NCBI GenBank assembly: GCA_027486415.1
Contig: JAIXPC010000012.1
Location: 1-63,209, forward strand
Length of the DNA stretch: 63,209 nt
DNA from: Sphingomonadales bacterium
Lineage (GTDB): Bacteria; Pseudomonadota; Alphaproteobacteria; Sphingomonadales; Sphingomonadaceae
Direction of reading: 5' to 3'
Below, piece after piece: positions 29,606 through 39,087 of the stretch. Below the pieces are notes generated by a model. It saw only the letters and a program-made list of their open reading frames with translations. It was not told where the DNA came from and did no database searches. The position numbers and the translations under genes are program-made. Within the stretch, counting starts at the first letter, position 1. Each line of letters starts with the position of its first letter.

Positions 29606-30328
29606 ATGCCCGGTTTCAAACGCATCCTTCTCAAACTGTCCGGCGAAGTGCTGATGGGGCAGGGTGCCTATGGCATCGATCCCGAACAGGTGGCGCGCAT
29701 CGCCGGTGAGGTGAAGGCGGTGCATGACACCGGGGTGGAGCTGTGTGTCGTCGTGGGCGGCGGCAACATCTTCCGCGGGCTGGCGGCTGCGGCCAAGGGC
29801 TTTGATCGCGGCAGTGCCGATTACATGGGCATGCTGGCCACCGTGATGAACGCGCTGGCGATGCAGAATGCGCTGGAAAACATCGGCGTCGTCACCCGCG
29901 TCCAGTCGGCCATTCCGATGCCGAGCGTGTGCGAGCCCTACATCCGCCGCCGCGCCGAGCGTCACCTGGAAAAGGGCCGCGTGGTGATCTTTGCCGCTGG
30001 CACCGGCAACCCGTTCTTCACGACGGATACCGGCGCTGCCCTGCGCGCTGCCGAAATGAACTGTGATGCGCTGTTCAAGGGCACCAGTGTCGATGGCGTC
30101 TATGATGCCGATCCCAAGCAGGTGGCCACCGCGCTCCGTTATGAAAAGGTCAGCTATTCCAAGGTGCTGGCCGACAATCTGAAGGTGATGGACGCCAGCG
30201 CCGTGTCCATGTGCCGCGACAACGATATTCCCATCATCGTGTTCAACATCCGCGAACCCGGCACGCTGCTGGCCGTGGTGCAGGGTGAGGGCACCTCAAC
30301 CATCGTGACAGGAGACGCCAATGGCTGA
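29606..30328 (+). CDS. pyrH: uridylate kinase (UMP kinase)
   Basis: PyrH phosphorylates UMP to UDP in pyrimidine synthesis. The 240-residue protein has the amino-acid-kinase fold motifs [11 protein letters not shown] (~6), [12 protein letters not shown] (~48), and [11 protein letters not shown] (~132). It starts a probable operon with frr, uppS, cdsA, dxr and rseP, in which nearly every junction overlaps. frr overlaps its end by 8 bp. Confidence 0.98.
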   Translation: MPGFKRILLKLSGEVLMGQGAYGIDPEQVARIAGEVKAVHDTGVELCVVVGGGNIFRGLAAAAKGFDRGSADYMGMLATVMNALAMQNALENIGVVTRVQSAIPMPSVCEPYIRRRAERHLEKGRVVIFAAGTGNPFFTTDTGAALRAAEMNCDALFKGTSVDGVYDADPKQVATALRYEKVSYSKVLADNLKVMDASAVSMCRDNDIPIIVFNIREPGTLLAVVQGEGTSTIVTGDANG

Positions 30329-30890
30329 TTTCGAGCCGGGCCCGTTCAAGGCCGATCTGGAGCGCCGCACCACCGGTGCCATCGAAGCGCTGAAGCATGA
30401 TCTGACCGGGCTTCGCACCGGGCGCGCCAACACGGCGCTGCTCGATCCGGTGCAGGTCGAAGTCTATGGCTCGATGATGCCGCTGAACCAGCTGGCCACC
30501 GTGGCCGCGCCGGAACCGCGCATGCTGTCGGTGCAGGTGTGGGATCGTTCCAATGTGACGCCGGTGGAAAAGGCGATCCGCTCCGCCGGCCTTGGTCTCA
30601 ACCCGATCACCGACGGGCAGACGCTGCGCCTGCCGATCCCGGACATGACCGAGGAACGCCGCAAGGAAATGGTAAAGCTGGCCGGCAGCTATGCCGAAAA
30701 GGCCAAGATCGCCGCGCGCAACGTGCGCCGCGATGGCATGGAAGCGCTGAAGGCCGCCGAGAAGAAGGGCAAGATCAGCCAGGACGAGCAGAAGCGCCTG
30801 GAAGCCGATGTACAGAAGATCACCGACAAGGCGATGACCGACATCGACGCCGCCGTCGCCGCCAAGGAAAAGGAAATCCTGGGCAAGTGA
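30321..30890 (+). CDS. frr: ribosome recycling factor
   Basis: RRF splits post-termination ribosomes together with EF-G. The 189-residue protein is slightly longer than the typical 185 and has the family sequence [18 protein letters not shown] (~33-50) and [23 protein letters not shown] (in two parts, ~85-107). The ATG is within the pyrH end, behind ACAGGAGA. The stop TGA overlaps the GTG of uppS. Confidence 0.98.
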   Translation: MADFEPGPFKADLERRTTGAIEALKHDLTGLRTGRANTALLDPVQVEVYGSMMPLNQLATVAAPEPRMLSVQVWDRSNVTPVEKAIRSAGLGLNPITDGQTLRLPIPDMTEERRKEMVKLAGSYAEKAKIAARNVRRDGMEALKAAEKKGKISQDEQKRLEADVQKITDKAMTDIDAAVAAKEKEILGK

Positions 30891-31636
30891 CGCTCGCTGC
30901 CGCCTCGCAGGCGGGCGGCGGTGGGGACGATCCCGCAGCCGGACCGTGCCGCCACCTTGCGATCATCATGGATGGCAATGGCCGCTGGGCGAAATCGCGC
31001 CGGTTGCCACGCATCGCCGGCCACCGCGAAGGGGTGGAGGCGGTGCGCCGCGTGGTCGAGGCGGCGCCTGGCCTGGGCCTCGAAGTCCTGACGCTCTATG
31101 CCTTTTCCAGCGAGAACTGGAAGCGTCCGGCGGACGAGGTCACTGACCTCATGGGCCTGCTGCGCCATTATGTGAGCCATGAAATCGACAATCTGCACCG
31201 CAACAATGTCTGCCTGGATTTCATCGGCGACTGGCGGTCGCTGAAGCCCGATCTGGTGGCGTTGCTGGATGCGGCGCGGGTGCGGACGGCGGGCAACACC
31301 GGCCTCAAGCTGGTGATGGCGCTGAACTATGGCGGGCAGGGCGAAATCGTCCGGGCCGCACGCGCGCTGGCAGCCAAGGCCGCAGCCGGCACGCTTGATC
31401 CCGACGGCATCACCGCCGAGATGGTGGAAGCCCATCTTGATACCGCTGGCCTGCCGCCGCCTGATGCCGTGCTGCGGACATCCGGAGAACTGCGGCTGTC
31501 GAACTTCCTGCTGTGGCAGGTTGCCTATGCCGAATTCCTGGTCACCGACACGCTGTGGCCGGATTTCGATGGGGCTGCGCTGGCCAACGCGCTGGCCGAG
31601 TTCTCGCGGCGCGAACGCCGCTTTGGCGGGCGCTGA
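30887..31636 (+). CDS. uppS: undecaprenyl diphosphate synthase (isoprenyl transferase)
   Basis: UppS condenses isopentenyl diphosphates into the C55 lipid carrier for peptidoglycan and surface polymers. The protein is 249 residues from the GTG at 30887, which overlaps the frr stop as GTGA. The catalytic aspartate lies in IIMDGNGRWAK (~28), and the motifs FSSENWKRP (~70) and RTSGELRLSNFLLWQ (~200) are present. The first 20 residues are Ala/Gly-rich and variable. cdsA follows after 2 bp. Confidence 0.97.
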   Translation: MTLAAASQAGGGGDDPAAGPCRHLAIIMDGNGRWAKSRRLPRIAGHREGVEAVRRVVEAAPGLGLEVLTLYAFSSENWKRPADEVTDLMGLLRHYVSHEIDNLHRNNVCLDFIGDWRSLKPDLVALLDAARVRTAGNTGLKLVMALNYGGQGEIVRAARALAAKAAAGTLDPDGITAEMVEAHLDTAGLPPPDAVLRTSGELRLSNFLLWQVAYAEFLVTDTLWPDFDGAALANALAEFSRRERRFGGR

Positions 31637-31638
31637 TC

Positions 31639-32442
31639 ATGGCGGCGAGCCAGTTGCAGCAGCGCGTGGTGACCGGTGTCGTGCTGGTTATCGCCGCTGT
31701 CGCCGCGCTGTGGTTTGGCGGTTACCCCTTTGCGGCGCTGGTCGCAGCCGCCGTGCTGGTGATGTTCACCGAATGGACGGCGATGCACCGCCTGCCGTTG
31801 CTGCTGCGGCGGATGGGGCTGGCGTTGCTGGCCATCGTGGTGTGGATCGCCGCCATTCTGGGCCAGCCGAACGAGGCGCTGATGCTGCTGGGCGGTGGTG
31901 CCGGGTTGATCGGGCTGTTTGCCGGCAGGATGCGGCGCGGCGATGGCCGGCCGATGGTTCTGGGTCTGCTGTATTGCGGGCTGCCGGCGGTGGCGCTGGT
32001 CTGGCTGCGCGCCGCGCCGTGGGGCTTTCATGCCACGCTGTTCGTGATGGCGGTGGTGTGGGGTGCGGATATCTTCGCCTATTTCACCGGCCGTGCCGTG
32101 GGCGGGCCGAAACTGGCGCCCGGCATCAGCCCGAACAAGACATGGAGCGGCGCCCTTGGCGGCCTCGCCGGTTCGCTGGCTGTTGCCGGCGGCATGTGCC
32201 TGCTGTGGCCGGGTTATGCCAATCTGGAAGGGGCAGGACGGCTGCTGGTGATTGCTGCGCCGCTCGCGGTGGTGTCGATCCTGGGCGATCTGTATGAAAG
32301 CGCCCTGAAGCGCCGCGCCGGGGTGAAGGACAGCGGGTCCATCCTGCCGGGCCATGGCGGGGTGATGGACCGGCTCGACGGGCTGGTGCCGGCGGCGGTG
32401 GCAGGTGCGGCGGCCTTTGCAGCAACGGGGTGGGCGGGATGA
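31639..32442 (+). CDS. cdsA: phosphatidate cytidylyltransferase
   Basis: CdsA activates phosphatidic acid to CDP-diacylglycerol for phospholipid synthesis. The 267-residue membrane protein has about seven hydrophobic segments. The C-terminal signature SALKRRAGVKDSGSILPGHG (~213-232) followed by GGVMDRLDGL is diagnostic, and SPNKTWSGALGG (~157) is also typical. ATG at 31639 follows the uppS stop by 2 bp. Its stop TGA overlaps the dxr ATG. Confidence 0.96.
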   Translation: MAASQLQQRVVTGVVLVIAAVAALWFGGYPFAALVAAAVLVMFTEWTAMHRLPLLLRRMGLALLAIVVWIAAILGQPNEALMLLGGGAGLIGLFAGRMRRGDGRPMVLGLLYCGLPAVALVWLRAAPWGFHATLFVMAVVWGADIFAYFTGRAVGGPKLAPGISPNKTWSGALGGLAGSLAVAGGMCLLWPGYANLEGAGRLLVIAAPLAVVSILGDLYESALKRRAGVKDSGSILPGHGGVMDRLDGLVPAAVAGAAAFAATGWAG

Positions 32443-33599
32443 CGCGCAGTCTGACGATCCTGGGCGCAACCGGTTCGGTGGGCAGCCAGACGCTTGATCT
32501 GGTTGCCCGCAATCCCGGCCGCTGGCGGGTGGAGGCGATCACCGCCGGCAGCGATGTCGCCGGGCTGGCGCAGGCGGCCAGGGACTGCGGTGCGCGGTTT
32601 GCCGCGATTGCCGATGCGTCGAAGGGCGCGGCGCTGAAAGAGGCGCTGGCCGGCAGCGGCATCGATTGCGGGGCAGGGGAGAGCGCACTGGTCGATGCCG
32701 CCGCGCGCGATGCCGAGATCGTGATCACCGCCATCGTCGGGGCGGCGGGCCTGGCGCCCACCATGGCCGCGGTGAAGCGCGGCGCGCAGATCGGGATCGC
32801 CAACAAGGAAACGCTGGTCTGTGCCGGCCCGGTGGTCACGGCGGCGGCCGCGAAACACGGCGCGACGCTGCTGCCGGTGGACAGCGAGCACAACGCCATC
32901 TTCCAGGTGTTTCCGCACGATGACCCGGCGCAGGTCGAGCGCGTGATCCTGACCGCCAGCGGTGGCCCGTTCCGGCAGCGCAGCCGCGAAGAGATGCGCG
33001 GCGTGTCGGTGGCCGATGCCTGCAAGCATCCGACATGGAGCATGGGTGCCAAGATCAGCATCGATTCGGCGACGCTGATGAACAAGGGGCTGGAACTGAT
33101 CGAGGCGGCGCAGCTGTTCCCGGTGCCGGTCAGCAAGCTCGACGTCATCGTTCACCCGCAATCGGTCATCCATTCGATGGTCGAATATGTCGATGGCAGC
33201 GTGCTGGCGCAGCTGGGCAGCCCCGATATGCGGATCCCGATCGCCTATGCGATGGGATGGCCGGAACGCATCGCCACGCCGGCGGCGCGTCTCGACTTCG
33301 CAGCGGTCGCCAACCTCAGCTTTGAAGCGCCTGATCTGGAACGCTTTCCCTGCCTGCGCCTCGCGTGGGATGCGATGCGGGCGGGCGGCAGTGCGCCCTG
33401 TATCCTGAATGCTGCCAACGAAATCGCCGTGGCGGCGTTCATCGCCGGGCAAGCCGGTTTCCTTGATATCGATGCCATCGTGGCGGAAACTCTGGACAAG
33501 GTGGCTTCGGGCCCGGTGGCAACGCTGGAAGAGGTGGTGGCGATCGACGCTGCTGCTCGCGAAACGGCGCGCGCGCTGGTGGCACGGTGCGCGGCATGA
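32439..33599 (+). CDS. dxr: 1-deoxy-D-xylulose 5-phosphate reductoisomerase
   Basis: Dxr makes MEP from DXP, the committed step of non-mevalonate isoprenoid synthesis that feeds UppS. The 386-residue protein has the NADPH motif GATGSVGSQTL (~8), NKETLVCAGP (~122) and the metal/substrate residues in LPVDSEHNAIFQ (~146) and SMGAKISIDSATLMNKGLE (~198-216). ATG at 32439 overlaps the cdsA stop as ATGA. rseP overlaps its end. Confidence 0.98.
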   Translation: MTRSLTILGATGSVGSQTLDLVARNPGRWRVEAITAGSDVAGLAQAARDCGARFAAIADASKGAALKEALAGSGIDCGAGESALVDAAARDAEIVITAIVGAAGLAPTMAAVKRGAQIGIANKETLVCAGPVVTAAAAKHGATLLPVDSEHNAIFQVFPHDDPAQVERVILTASGGPFRQRSREEMRGVSVADACKHPTWSMGAKISIDSATLMNKGLELIEAAQLFPVPVSKLDVIVHPQSVIHSMVEYVDGSVLAQLGSPDMRIPIAYAMGWPERIATPAARLDFAAVANLSFEAPDLERFPCLRLAWDAMRAGGSAPCILNAANEIAVAAFIAGQAGFLDIDAIVAETLDKVASGPVATLEEVVAIDAAARETARALVARCAA

Positions 33600-34738
33600 C
33601 CGGCCTGCTGCCGCAACCCGGCCTGTTGTTCACCCTCGCCAGTTTCGTGGCGATGATCGCGGTGCTGGTGGTCGTGCACGAAGGTGGCCATTATCTGGCC
33701 GGCCGGCTGTTCAACACGAAGATCGAGGCCTTTGGCGTCGGTTTCGGCCGGGAATTGTTCGGGTGGAGCGACCGCAGAGGCGTGCGCTGGCGCATCAACG
33801 CCATCCCGCTGGGCGGCTATGTGAAATTCGTCGGCGACATGAACGAGGTCAGCCAGGTCGATCCTGCCATCCTGGCCCTGCCGGAACAGGATCGCCGCGG
33901 CCTGTTTGCCTTCCTGCCGCTGTGGCAGCGCGCCATCATCGTGGCGGCCGGCCCGGCGATCAATTTCCTGTTCGCCATTGTCATCCTTGCCGGCTTCAAC
34001 CTCGCGCTGGGCCATCAGGCCTCGCCCCCGGTGATCGACCGTGTCATGCCGGGCAGTGCCGCCGAACGGGCCGGCCTGAAGGCGGGTGACCGCATCCTCG
34101 AAGTCGACGGCACGCCGGTCACGCGGTTCGAGGACATCATGTCCGAAGTCGTCACCGGCACCGGCCAGCCGGTGGCACTGGTGCTGCAGCGCGGCGGCGA
34201 CACGCTGCGCATGGCCATCCGTCCCGCGATGGTGGAAAGCCGCGATCGCTTTGGCAACGTCTCCCGCCATCCGCGCCTGGGCATCGCCCGCCCGCCCGAA
34301 GTGGTGGAAGAGGTCGGCCCGGTGGACGCCGTGCGCTGGGCGGTGATCGATACCTGGAGCATCACCCAGACCATCGGGCGCACCCTGCGCCAGGTGGTGA
34401 TGGGCGAGCGCGACATCCGCGAGATGGGCGGCCCGGTGAAGACGGCGCAGATTGCCGGCCAGCAGGCCAGCCTGGGGCTGGTGTCGGCAGTGGCCTTCAT
34501 GGCGTTCTTCTCGATCAACCTCGGCTTCATCAACCTGCTGCCCATCCCCATGCTGGACGGCGGTCATCTTCTGCTTTACGGCATCGAGGCCGTGCGGCGG
34601 CAGCCACTGGCGGAAAAGGTGCAGCAATGGGCCTTCATGTCGGGATTTGCCGCACTGATGTCGCTGATGGCCGTGTTGACCTGGCACGACATGGGTTCGG
34701 TCGGCATCTGGAACCGTCTGGCGAGCTGGCTGGGATGA
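33596..34738 (+). CDS. rseP: RIP metalloprotease RseP (site-2 protease, M50)
   Basis: RseP cleaves membrane-embedded anti-sigma factors and leftover signal peptides inside the inner membrane. The 380-residue protein has the zinc motif VVHEGGHYLAG near residue 28, one PDZ domain (~140-220; SAAERAGLKAGDRILEVDG) and the third zinc ligand in NLLPIPMLDGGHLL (~320). It has one recognisable PDZ where E. coli has two. ATG at 33596 overlaps the dxr stop. Confidence 0.96.
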   Translation: MTGLLPQPGLLFTLASFVAMIAVLVVVHEGGHYLAGRLFNTKIEAFGVGFGRELFGWSDRRGVRWRINAIPLGGYVKFVGDMNEVSQVDPAILALPEQDRRGLFAFLPLWQRAIIVAAGPAINFLFAIVILAGFNLALGHQASPPVIDRVMPGSAAERAGLKAGDRILEVDGTPVTRFEDIMSEVVTGTGQPVALVLQRGGDTLRMAIRPAMVESRDRFGNVSRHPRLGIARPPEVVEEVGPVDAVRWAVIDTWSITQTIGRTLRQVVMGERDIREMGGPVKTAQIAGQQASLGLVSAVAFMAFFSINLGFINLLPIPMLDGGHLLLYGIEAVRRQPLAEKVQQWAFMSGFAALMSLMAVLTWHDMGSVGIWNRLASWLG

Positions 34739-34829
34739 TGTCCGCTGCCGGATTTCGCGTTTCTTGCGCCTGCACCGCTGGATCAACCGGCGGGCGGCAT
34801 GACCGAGTGGTGGGAAACTGGTGGGGTTG

Positions 34830-37466
34830 ATGGAAGCCAATTTCGCGATGGCCAGCACCGGGACTGATCGGCGTGTTGCCGGATGGCGGCATCCGGCGGC
34901 GCTGCTGCTGCTGACGACGGCGCTGGGTGCGCTGGCGACGCCGGCGGCTGCCCAGCGGCGTCCGCGCCCCGCGCAGGAGCCGCCGCGCCCGTCGGCTGAA
35001 GCGGAAGCCCGTGCGTCGGAATCGCGCAACCAGTCGGCCCTGCCGGCCACTGCCGCCAACGCCGGCATCGTGCGCTCTGTCGTGGTGCGCGGCACCGAGC
35101 GTCTGGAGCCTGAAACCGTCCGCTCTTACCTCAACCTCGCTATCGGCGACCGTTATGATCGCGACGCGCTCGATACCGCGCTGAAGTCGCTTTATGCCTC
35201 CGAACTCTTTGCCGATGCGACGATCCGCGACGACAATGGCGCGCTGATCGTCGAGGTGAAGGAAAATCCGGTGATCAACCGGATCATCATCGAAGGCGCC
35301 AAGCGGGTGAAGGAGGAGAAGATCCGCGAGGAAATCCGCCTCGCGCCGCGCCAGATCTTCACCCGTTCCAAGACCCGCGCTGATCTTGGCCGCATCCTCG
35401 AACTCTACCGCCGTGGTGGCCGCTTTGCCGCCAGTGTGGAGCCCAAGATCGTCCAGCTGGAACAGAACCGCGTCGATGTGGTGTTCGAGATCAGCGAGGG
35501 CCCGAAATCCAAGATCCGCCAGATCAACATCCTTGGGAACACCAAGTTCAAGGAAGGCGAGATCCGCAAGCAGATGGCATCGAAGCAGGCGCGGGGCTGG
35601 CGCTTCTTCACGTCGAACGACACCTATGATCCCGACCGCCTTGCCTATGACCAGCAGAAGCTGCGCCAGTTCTACCTGACGCAGGGCTATGCCGATTTCC
35701 GGGTCGCGTCGGTGGTGGCCGAACTGACCCCCGACAAGCAGGACTTCATCGTCACCTATGTCGTGGAAGAGGGGGATCGCTACAAGTTCGGCAAGGTCGA
35801 GCTGGAGAGCCAGCTGCGCGATATCAAGCCCAAGGAATTCAAGCCGATCATCCGGATGAAGGAAGGCGACTGGTACGACGCGCAGGCGATCGAGAATACC
35901 GTTGAGGCGCTGTCCGAAACCGCCGGTCTGCTGGGCTATGCCTTTGCCGACGTGCGCCCGCAGTTCGATCGCAACAAGGAAGACCTCAAGATGAACGTCA
36001 CCTTCCAGATCGGGGAGGTGCCGCGCGTCTATGTGGAAAAGGTGGCCATCAACGGCAACACCATCACCCACGACAACGTGATCCGCCGCGAGTTCCGCCT
36101 GGCCGAAGGCGATGCCTTCAACTCGATCAAGGTGAAGCGCACCAAGGACCGCCTGCTCGGCCTCGGCTTCTTCCAGGACAAGCTCGACATCGAGCAGAAG
36201 CCCGGCACCACGCCCGATCGGATCGTGCTGGAAACCAACATCCAGGAACGCCCGACCGGCGAGTTGCAGCTGTCGGCCGGCTTCTCGTCGATCGAACGCT
36301 TCATCTTCTCGGCCAGCGTGCGCCAGCGCAACTTCCGCGGGCGTGGGCAGGAACTGCGCCTGTCGGGCAACATCTCCAGCTTTGCCCGCTCGGTCGAAGC
36401 CGGCTTCACCGAACCCTATCTGGGCGGTCGCAACCTCGCGCTGGGCGTCGACATCTTCCGCCGCGATTTCCGGTCGTTCCGTTTCACCGGCAACAACACG
36501 CGCGACACGACCTACACCCAGGTTTCAACCGGCTTCCAGATCCGCACCGGGTTTTCGATCACCGAATATTGGGCGGCCTCGCTGCGTTATGGCCTCAGCC
36601 GCGAACAGATCGGGCTGGACGAGGAGGTGTTCTTCACCAACGGCGTCTGCGATCCGCTGCGCGCGGGCCGATTCCTGTGCGAACAGCTGGGCAACCGCAC
36701 GGTGTCCACCATCGGTTACTCGCTGATCTACAACAGCCTCAACAACATCCGTCTGCCGTCGGCCGGCCAGCGCCTGACTTTCAGCCAGGATCTGTCGGGT
36801 CTGCCCATCGGGATCAAGTTCCTGACCACGCGCGCCAATTATGATTATTTCATGCCGCTGTTCGGGTCGGGCTTCGTGCTCAACCTCGGCGCGGAAGGCG
36901 GTTATGCCACCGGTTATGGCGGGCAGGACGTGATCCTCACCAACCGCTTCTTCCTTGGCCAGCCGCAGTTCCGTGGCTTCAACATCCGCGGCGTCGGCCC
37001 GCGCGTGTTGCGCCGCCCGCTCGGCCTTGATGGCCTGCCCGTGCAGGATCGCCGTCAGGCGCTGGACGATGCGCTGGGCGGCCGCGCCTATTATCTCGCC
37101 CGCGCCGAAGTTCGCATCCCGCTGGGTTCGGCCGGCAGCGAACTGGGCCTGCGCCCGTCGGTATTTGTCGACGTTGGCGCGCTGTGGAGCCTGAAGACGC
37201 CGACGCTGACCTGCCAGGACGGCCCCAATGGCCCGGCACCGCAGGTGGCCGGCCAGGTCGCGCCCTGCCTGCCGACGGATGGCATCTCGTCGGGCTTCGT
37301 CGAGGAATTCCTTGGGAATACACCGAAACCGCGTGTTTCGGTGGGTATCGGGGTCAACTGGAACTCGCCGTTCGGGCCGTTCCGTTTCGATCTCGCCAAA
37401 GCCCTGGTCAAACAGCCGGGCGATGATCCGCAACTGTTCCAATTCAACGTAGGGACTGCATTCTGA
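34830..37466 (+). CDS. bamA: outer membrane protein assembly factor BamA
   Basis: BamA inserts beta-barrel proteins into the outer membrane. The protein has about 878 residues: signal peptide (to ~40, ending PAAAQ), five POTRA domains (~75-430) and a 16-strand barrel with the VRGF-loop equivalent in PQFRGFNIRGVGPR (~710). It ends in phenylalanine (VGTAF), the expected C-terminal signal. GTG 34821, ATG 34830 and ATG 34848 are all possible starts; 34830 was chosen as a compromise. The stop overlaps the skp-like ATG as TGATG. Confidence 0.95.
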   Translation: MEANFAMASTGTDRRVAGWRHPAALLLLTTALGALATPAAAQRRPRPAQEPPRPSAEAEARASESRNQSALPATAANAGIVRSVVVRGTERLEPETVRSYLNLAIGDRYDRDALDTALKSLYASELFADATIRDDNGALIVEVKENPVINRIIIEGAKRVKEEKIREEIRLAPRQIFTRSKTRADLGRILELYRRGGRFAASVEPKIVQLEQNRVDVVFEISEGPKSKIRQINILGNTKFKEGEIRKQMASKQARGWRFFTSNDTYDPDRLAYDQQKLRQFYLTQGYADFRVASVVAELTPDKQDFIVTYVVEEGDRYKFGKVELESQLRDIKPKEFKPIIRMKEGDWYDAQAIENTVEALSETAGLLGYAFADVRPQFDRNKEDLKMNVTFQIGEVPRVYVEKVAINGNTITHDNVIRREFRLAEGDAFNSIKVKRTKDRLLGLGFFQDKLDIEQKPGTTPDRIVLETNIQERPTGELQLSAGFSSIERFIFSASVRQRNFRGRGQELRLSGNISSFARSVEAGFTEPYLGGRNLALGVDIFRRDFRSFRFTGNNTRDTTYTQVSTGFQIRTGFSITEYWAASLRYGLSREQIGLDEEVFFTNGVCDPLRAGRFLCEQLGNRTVSTIGYSLIYNSLNNIRLPSAGQRLTFSQDLSGLPIGIKFLTTRANYDYFMPLFGSGFVLNLGAEGGYATGYGGQDVILTNRFFLGQPQFRGFNIRGVGPRVLRRPLGLDGLPVQDRRQALDDALGGRAYYLARAEVRIPLGSAGSELGLRPSVFVDVGALWSLKTPTLTCQDGPNGPAPQVAGQVAPCLPTDGISSGFVEEFLGNTPKPRVSVGIGVNWNSPFGPFRFDLAKALVKQPGDDPQLFQFNVGTAF

Positions 37467-38065
37467 TGAAGAAGATTCTGATTGCGCTGGCACTGGCCAG
37501 TGCGGCCACCCCGGTCCTGGCGCAGCAGCTGCCGCCGGCCGTGATCGTCACCGTCGATCGCCAGGAAATGATCGCCACGTCGGCCGCCGCCAAGGCTGCC
37601 CAGGCCGAACTGAAGCCCAAGGCCGATGCCCTGAACGCCCGCCTGAACCAGCTGCGGACCAGCCTGTCGGCCGAGGAAAAGACCCTGCGCGACACCCAGC
37701 CCCAGCAGGGTGCGGCGCCCGCCGCCGTGCAGGCGTGGCAGGCCAAGGTGCGCGATTTCGATACGCGCCGCGGCCAGGCCGATCAGGAACTGCAGCGCCG
37801 CCAGGCCGAAATCCAGCAGTCGGAACAGTGGGTCGTCAAGCAGATCAACGATGGCGCCCAGCCGATCATCAGCCAGATCATGCGCGAACGCGGCGCCAAC
37901 ATCGCCGTTGACGAGCAGGTGACCATCCAGCACGCCGCCGCCATCGACATCACCGCCGACGTGGTGGCCCGTCTCGACAAGGCGCTGCCCAAGGTGTCGA
38001 CCACGCCGCCGGCTGCTCCGGCTGCCGCTCCGGCGCCCGCCGCTGGCACCGCCCCGCCGCGCTGA
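37466..38065 (+). CDS. OmpH/Skp-family periplasmic chaperone
   Basis: The protein guards unfolded outer membrane proteins on their way to BamA. It has 199 residues with a clear signal peptide (residues 1-19, ending VLAQ), a coiled-coil rich body (~40-140) and an Ala/Pro-rich tail of about 25 residues that is not part of the Skp fold. It is coupled to bamA upstream and to fabZ downstream, both junctions being TGATG overlaps. Sequence identity to Skp is low; context carries much of the assignment. Confidence 0.88.
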   Translation: MKKILIALALASAATPVLAQQLPPAVIVTVDRQEMIATSAAAKAAQAELKPKADALNARLNQLRTSLSAEEKTLRDTQPQQGAAPAAVQAWQAKVRDFDTRRGQADQELQRRQAEIQQSEQWVVKQINDGAQPIISQIMRERGANIAVDEQVTIQHAAAIDITADVVARLDKALPKVSTTPPAAPAAAPAPAAGTAPPR

Positions 38066-38565
38066 TGAGCGACGCCACCGCAACCACGGCCAGCACCGCC
38101 GACGTGCTGGCCGTGATGGCCCTGCTGCCGCATCGGTTCCCGATGCTGCTGGTTGACCGGGTGATCGACATGATCCCCGGTCAATCCGCGACCGGCATCA
38201 AGGCCGTCACCATCAACGAGCCCTTTTTCGCCGGCCACTTCCCGGCGCGGCCGGTGATGCCGGGCGTGCTGATTGTCGAGGCGCTGGCCCAGACGGCCGG
38301 CGTGCTGGCCATCCATACCGCGCGGGCGAAGGCACTGGCGGCGGGTGAGGCCAATGCCATGGCCGATCGCCTTGTCTATTTCATGGCGATCGAAAACGCC
38401 AAGTTCCGCCAACCCGTGGAACCGGGCTGCCTGCTGCACCTGAAGGTGGAGATCGTGCAGGATCGTGGCCGGGTGGCAAAGTTCGCCGGCCGCGCCGAAA
38501 TCGACGGCAAGCTGGCCGCCGAATGCAATTTCACTGCCATGATTGCCGACCCGCCCAGCGCCTGA
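38065..38565 (+). CDS. fabZ: 3-hydroxyacyl-ACP dehydratase FabZ
   Basis: FabZ dehydrates beta-hydroxyacyl-ACP in fatty acid synthesis. The 166-residue hotdog-fold protein has the catalytic His in [16 protein letters not shown] (~56) and Glu in VEALAQTAG (~74). The [14 protein letters not shown] motif (~21) is diagnostic. In many proteobacteria lpxD lies before it and lpxA/lpxB after it; here neither is present. Confidence 0.97.
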   Translation: MSDATATTASTADVLAVMALLPHRFPMLLVDRVIDMIPGQSATGIKAVTINEPFFAGHFPARPVMPGVLIVEALAQTAGVLAIHTARAKALAAGEANAMADRLVYFMAIENAKFRQPVEPGCLLHLKVEIVQDRGRVAKFAGRAEIDGKLAAECNFTAMIADPPSA

Positions 38566-38619
38566 TGGTGGCGGCATGACCCCATTGCAGGGCGCGATGC
38601 TCAGGCCCATATAGCGGGC

Positions 38620-39087
38620 ATGAGCATCGCACTTGCCCCCGTGCTGCTGATCGCCGGCATCCTGTCGGCCAGCCAGTTTGCCGCCGATGTCGCCAGGAGC
38701 GGCCCCAAGCCTGCCGTCCAGCACCTGATCGATGGTGGCGACTGGGGCCGGGTGATGGGCGCCATTCGCGGCGGTTCGGCCGACTGGATCGCACTGGCGC
38801 CGGAACTGGCGCGCGGTGCTGATGCCGCGCGCGGCACTGAATTGACCGTCGCGCTCGCTGCGGCCCTGCCGCGCGCGCCATCGGAAGTGCTTGCGGTGGT
38901 TGACCTGCGTCGCGGCCCCGTGCTGGGCGTGCAGGCCGTGTGCGGTGCCCCCGATGGCAGCCATGCGCCGCAAGCACACGCAGCCTATGTTGCCGACGCC
39001 CGCGAGGCGGTGGAATTGCTGCCCGATGTTGCCGCGGTTGGCCGCGCCAAGGCCGTGTGCCTCAAGGAGCTGGCGCAGGCCCGGTAA
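38620..39087 (+). CDS. hypothetical exported protein
   Basis: The product is not recognised. It has 155 residues, a likely signal peptide (MSIALAPVLLIAGILSASQFA), and two cysteines (AVCGAPDG and AVCLKEL) that could form a disulfide in the periplasm. A tryptophan-containing segment (DGGDWGRVMGAIRGG) stands out. It follows fabZ by 54 bp and overlaps the convergent DMT transporter by 26 bp. Codon use is like its neighbours, so it is a real, probably taxon-restricted gene. Confidence 0.7.
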   Translation: MSIALAPVLLIAGILSASQFAADVARSGPKPAVQHLIDGGDWGRVMGAIRGGSADWIALAPELARGADAARGTELTVALAAALPRAPSEVLAVVDLRRGPVLGVQAVCGAPDGSHAPQAHAAYVADAREAVELLPDVAAVGRAKAVCLKELAQAR

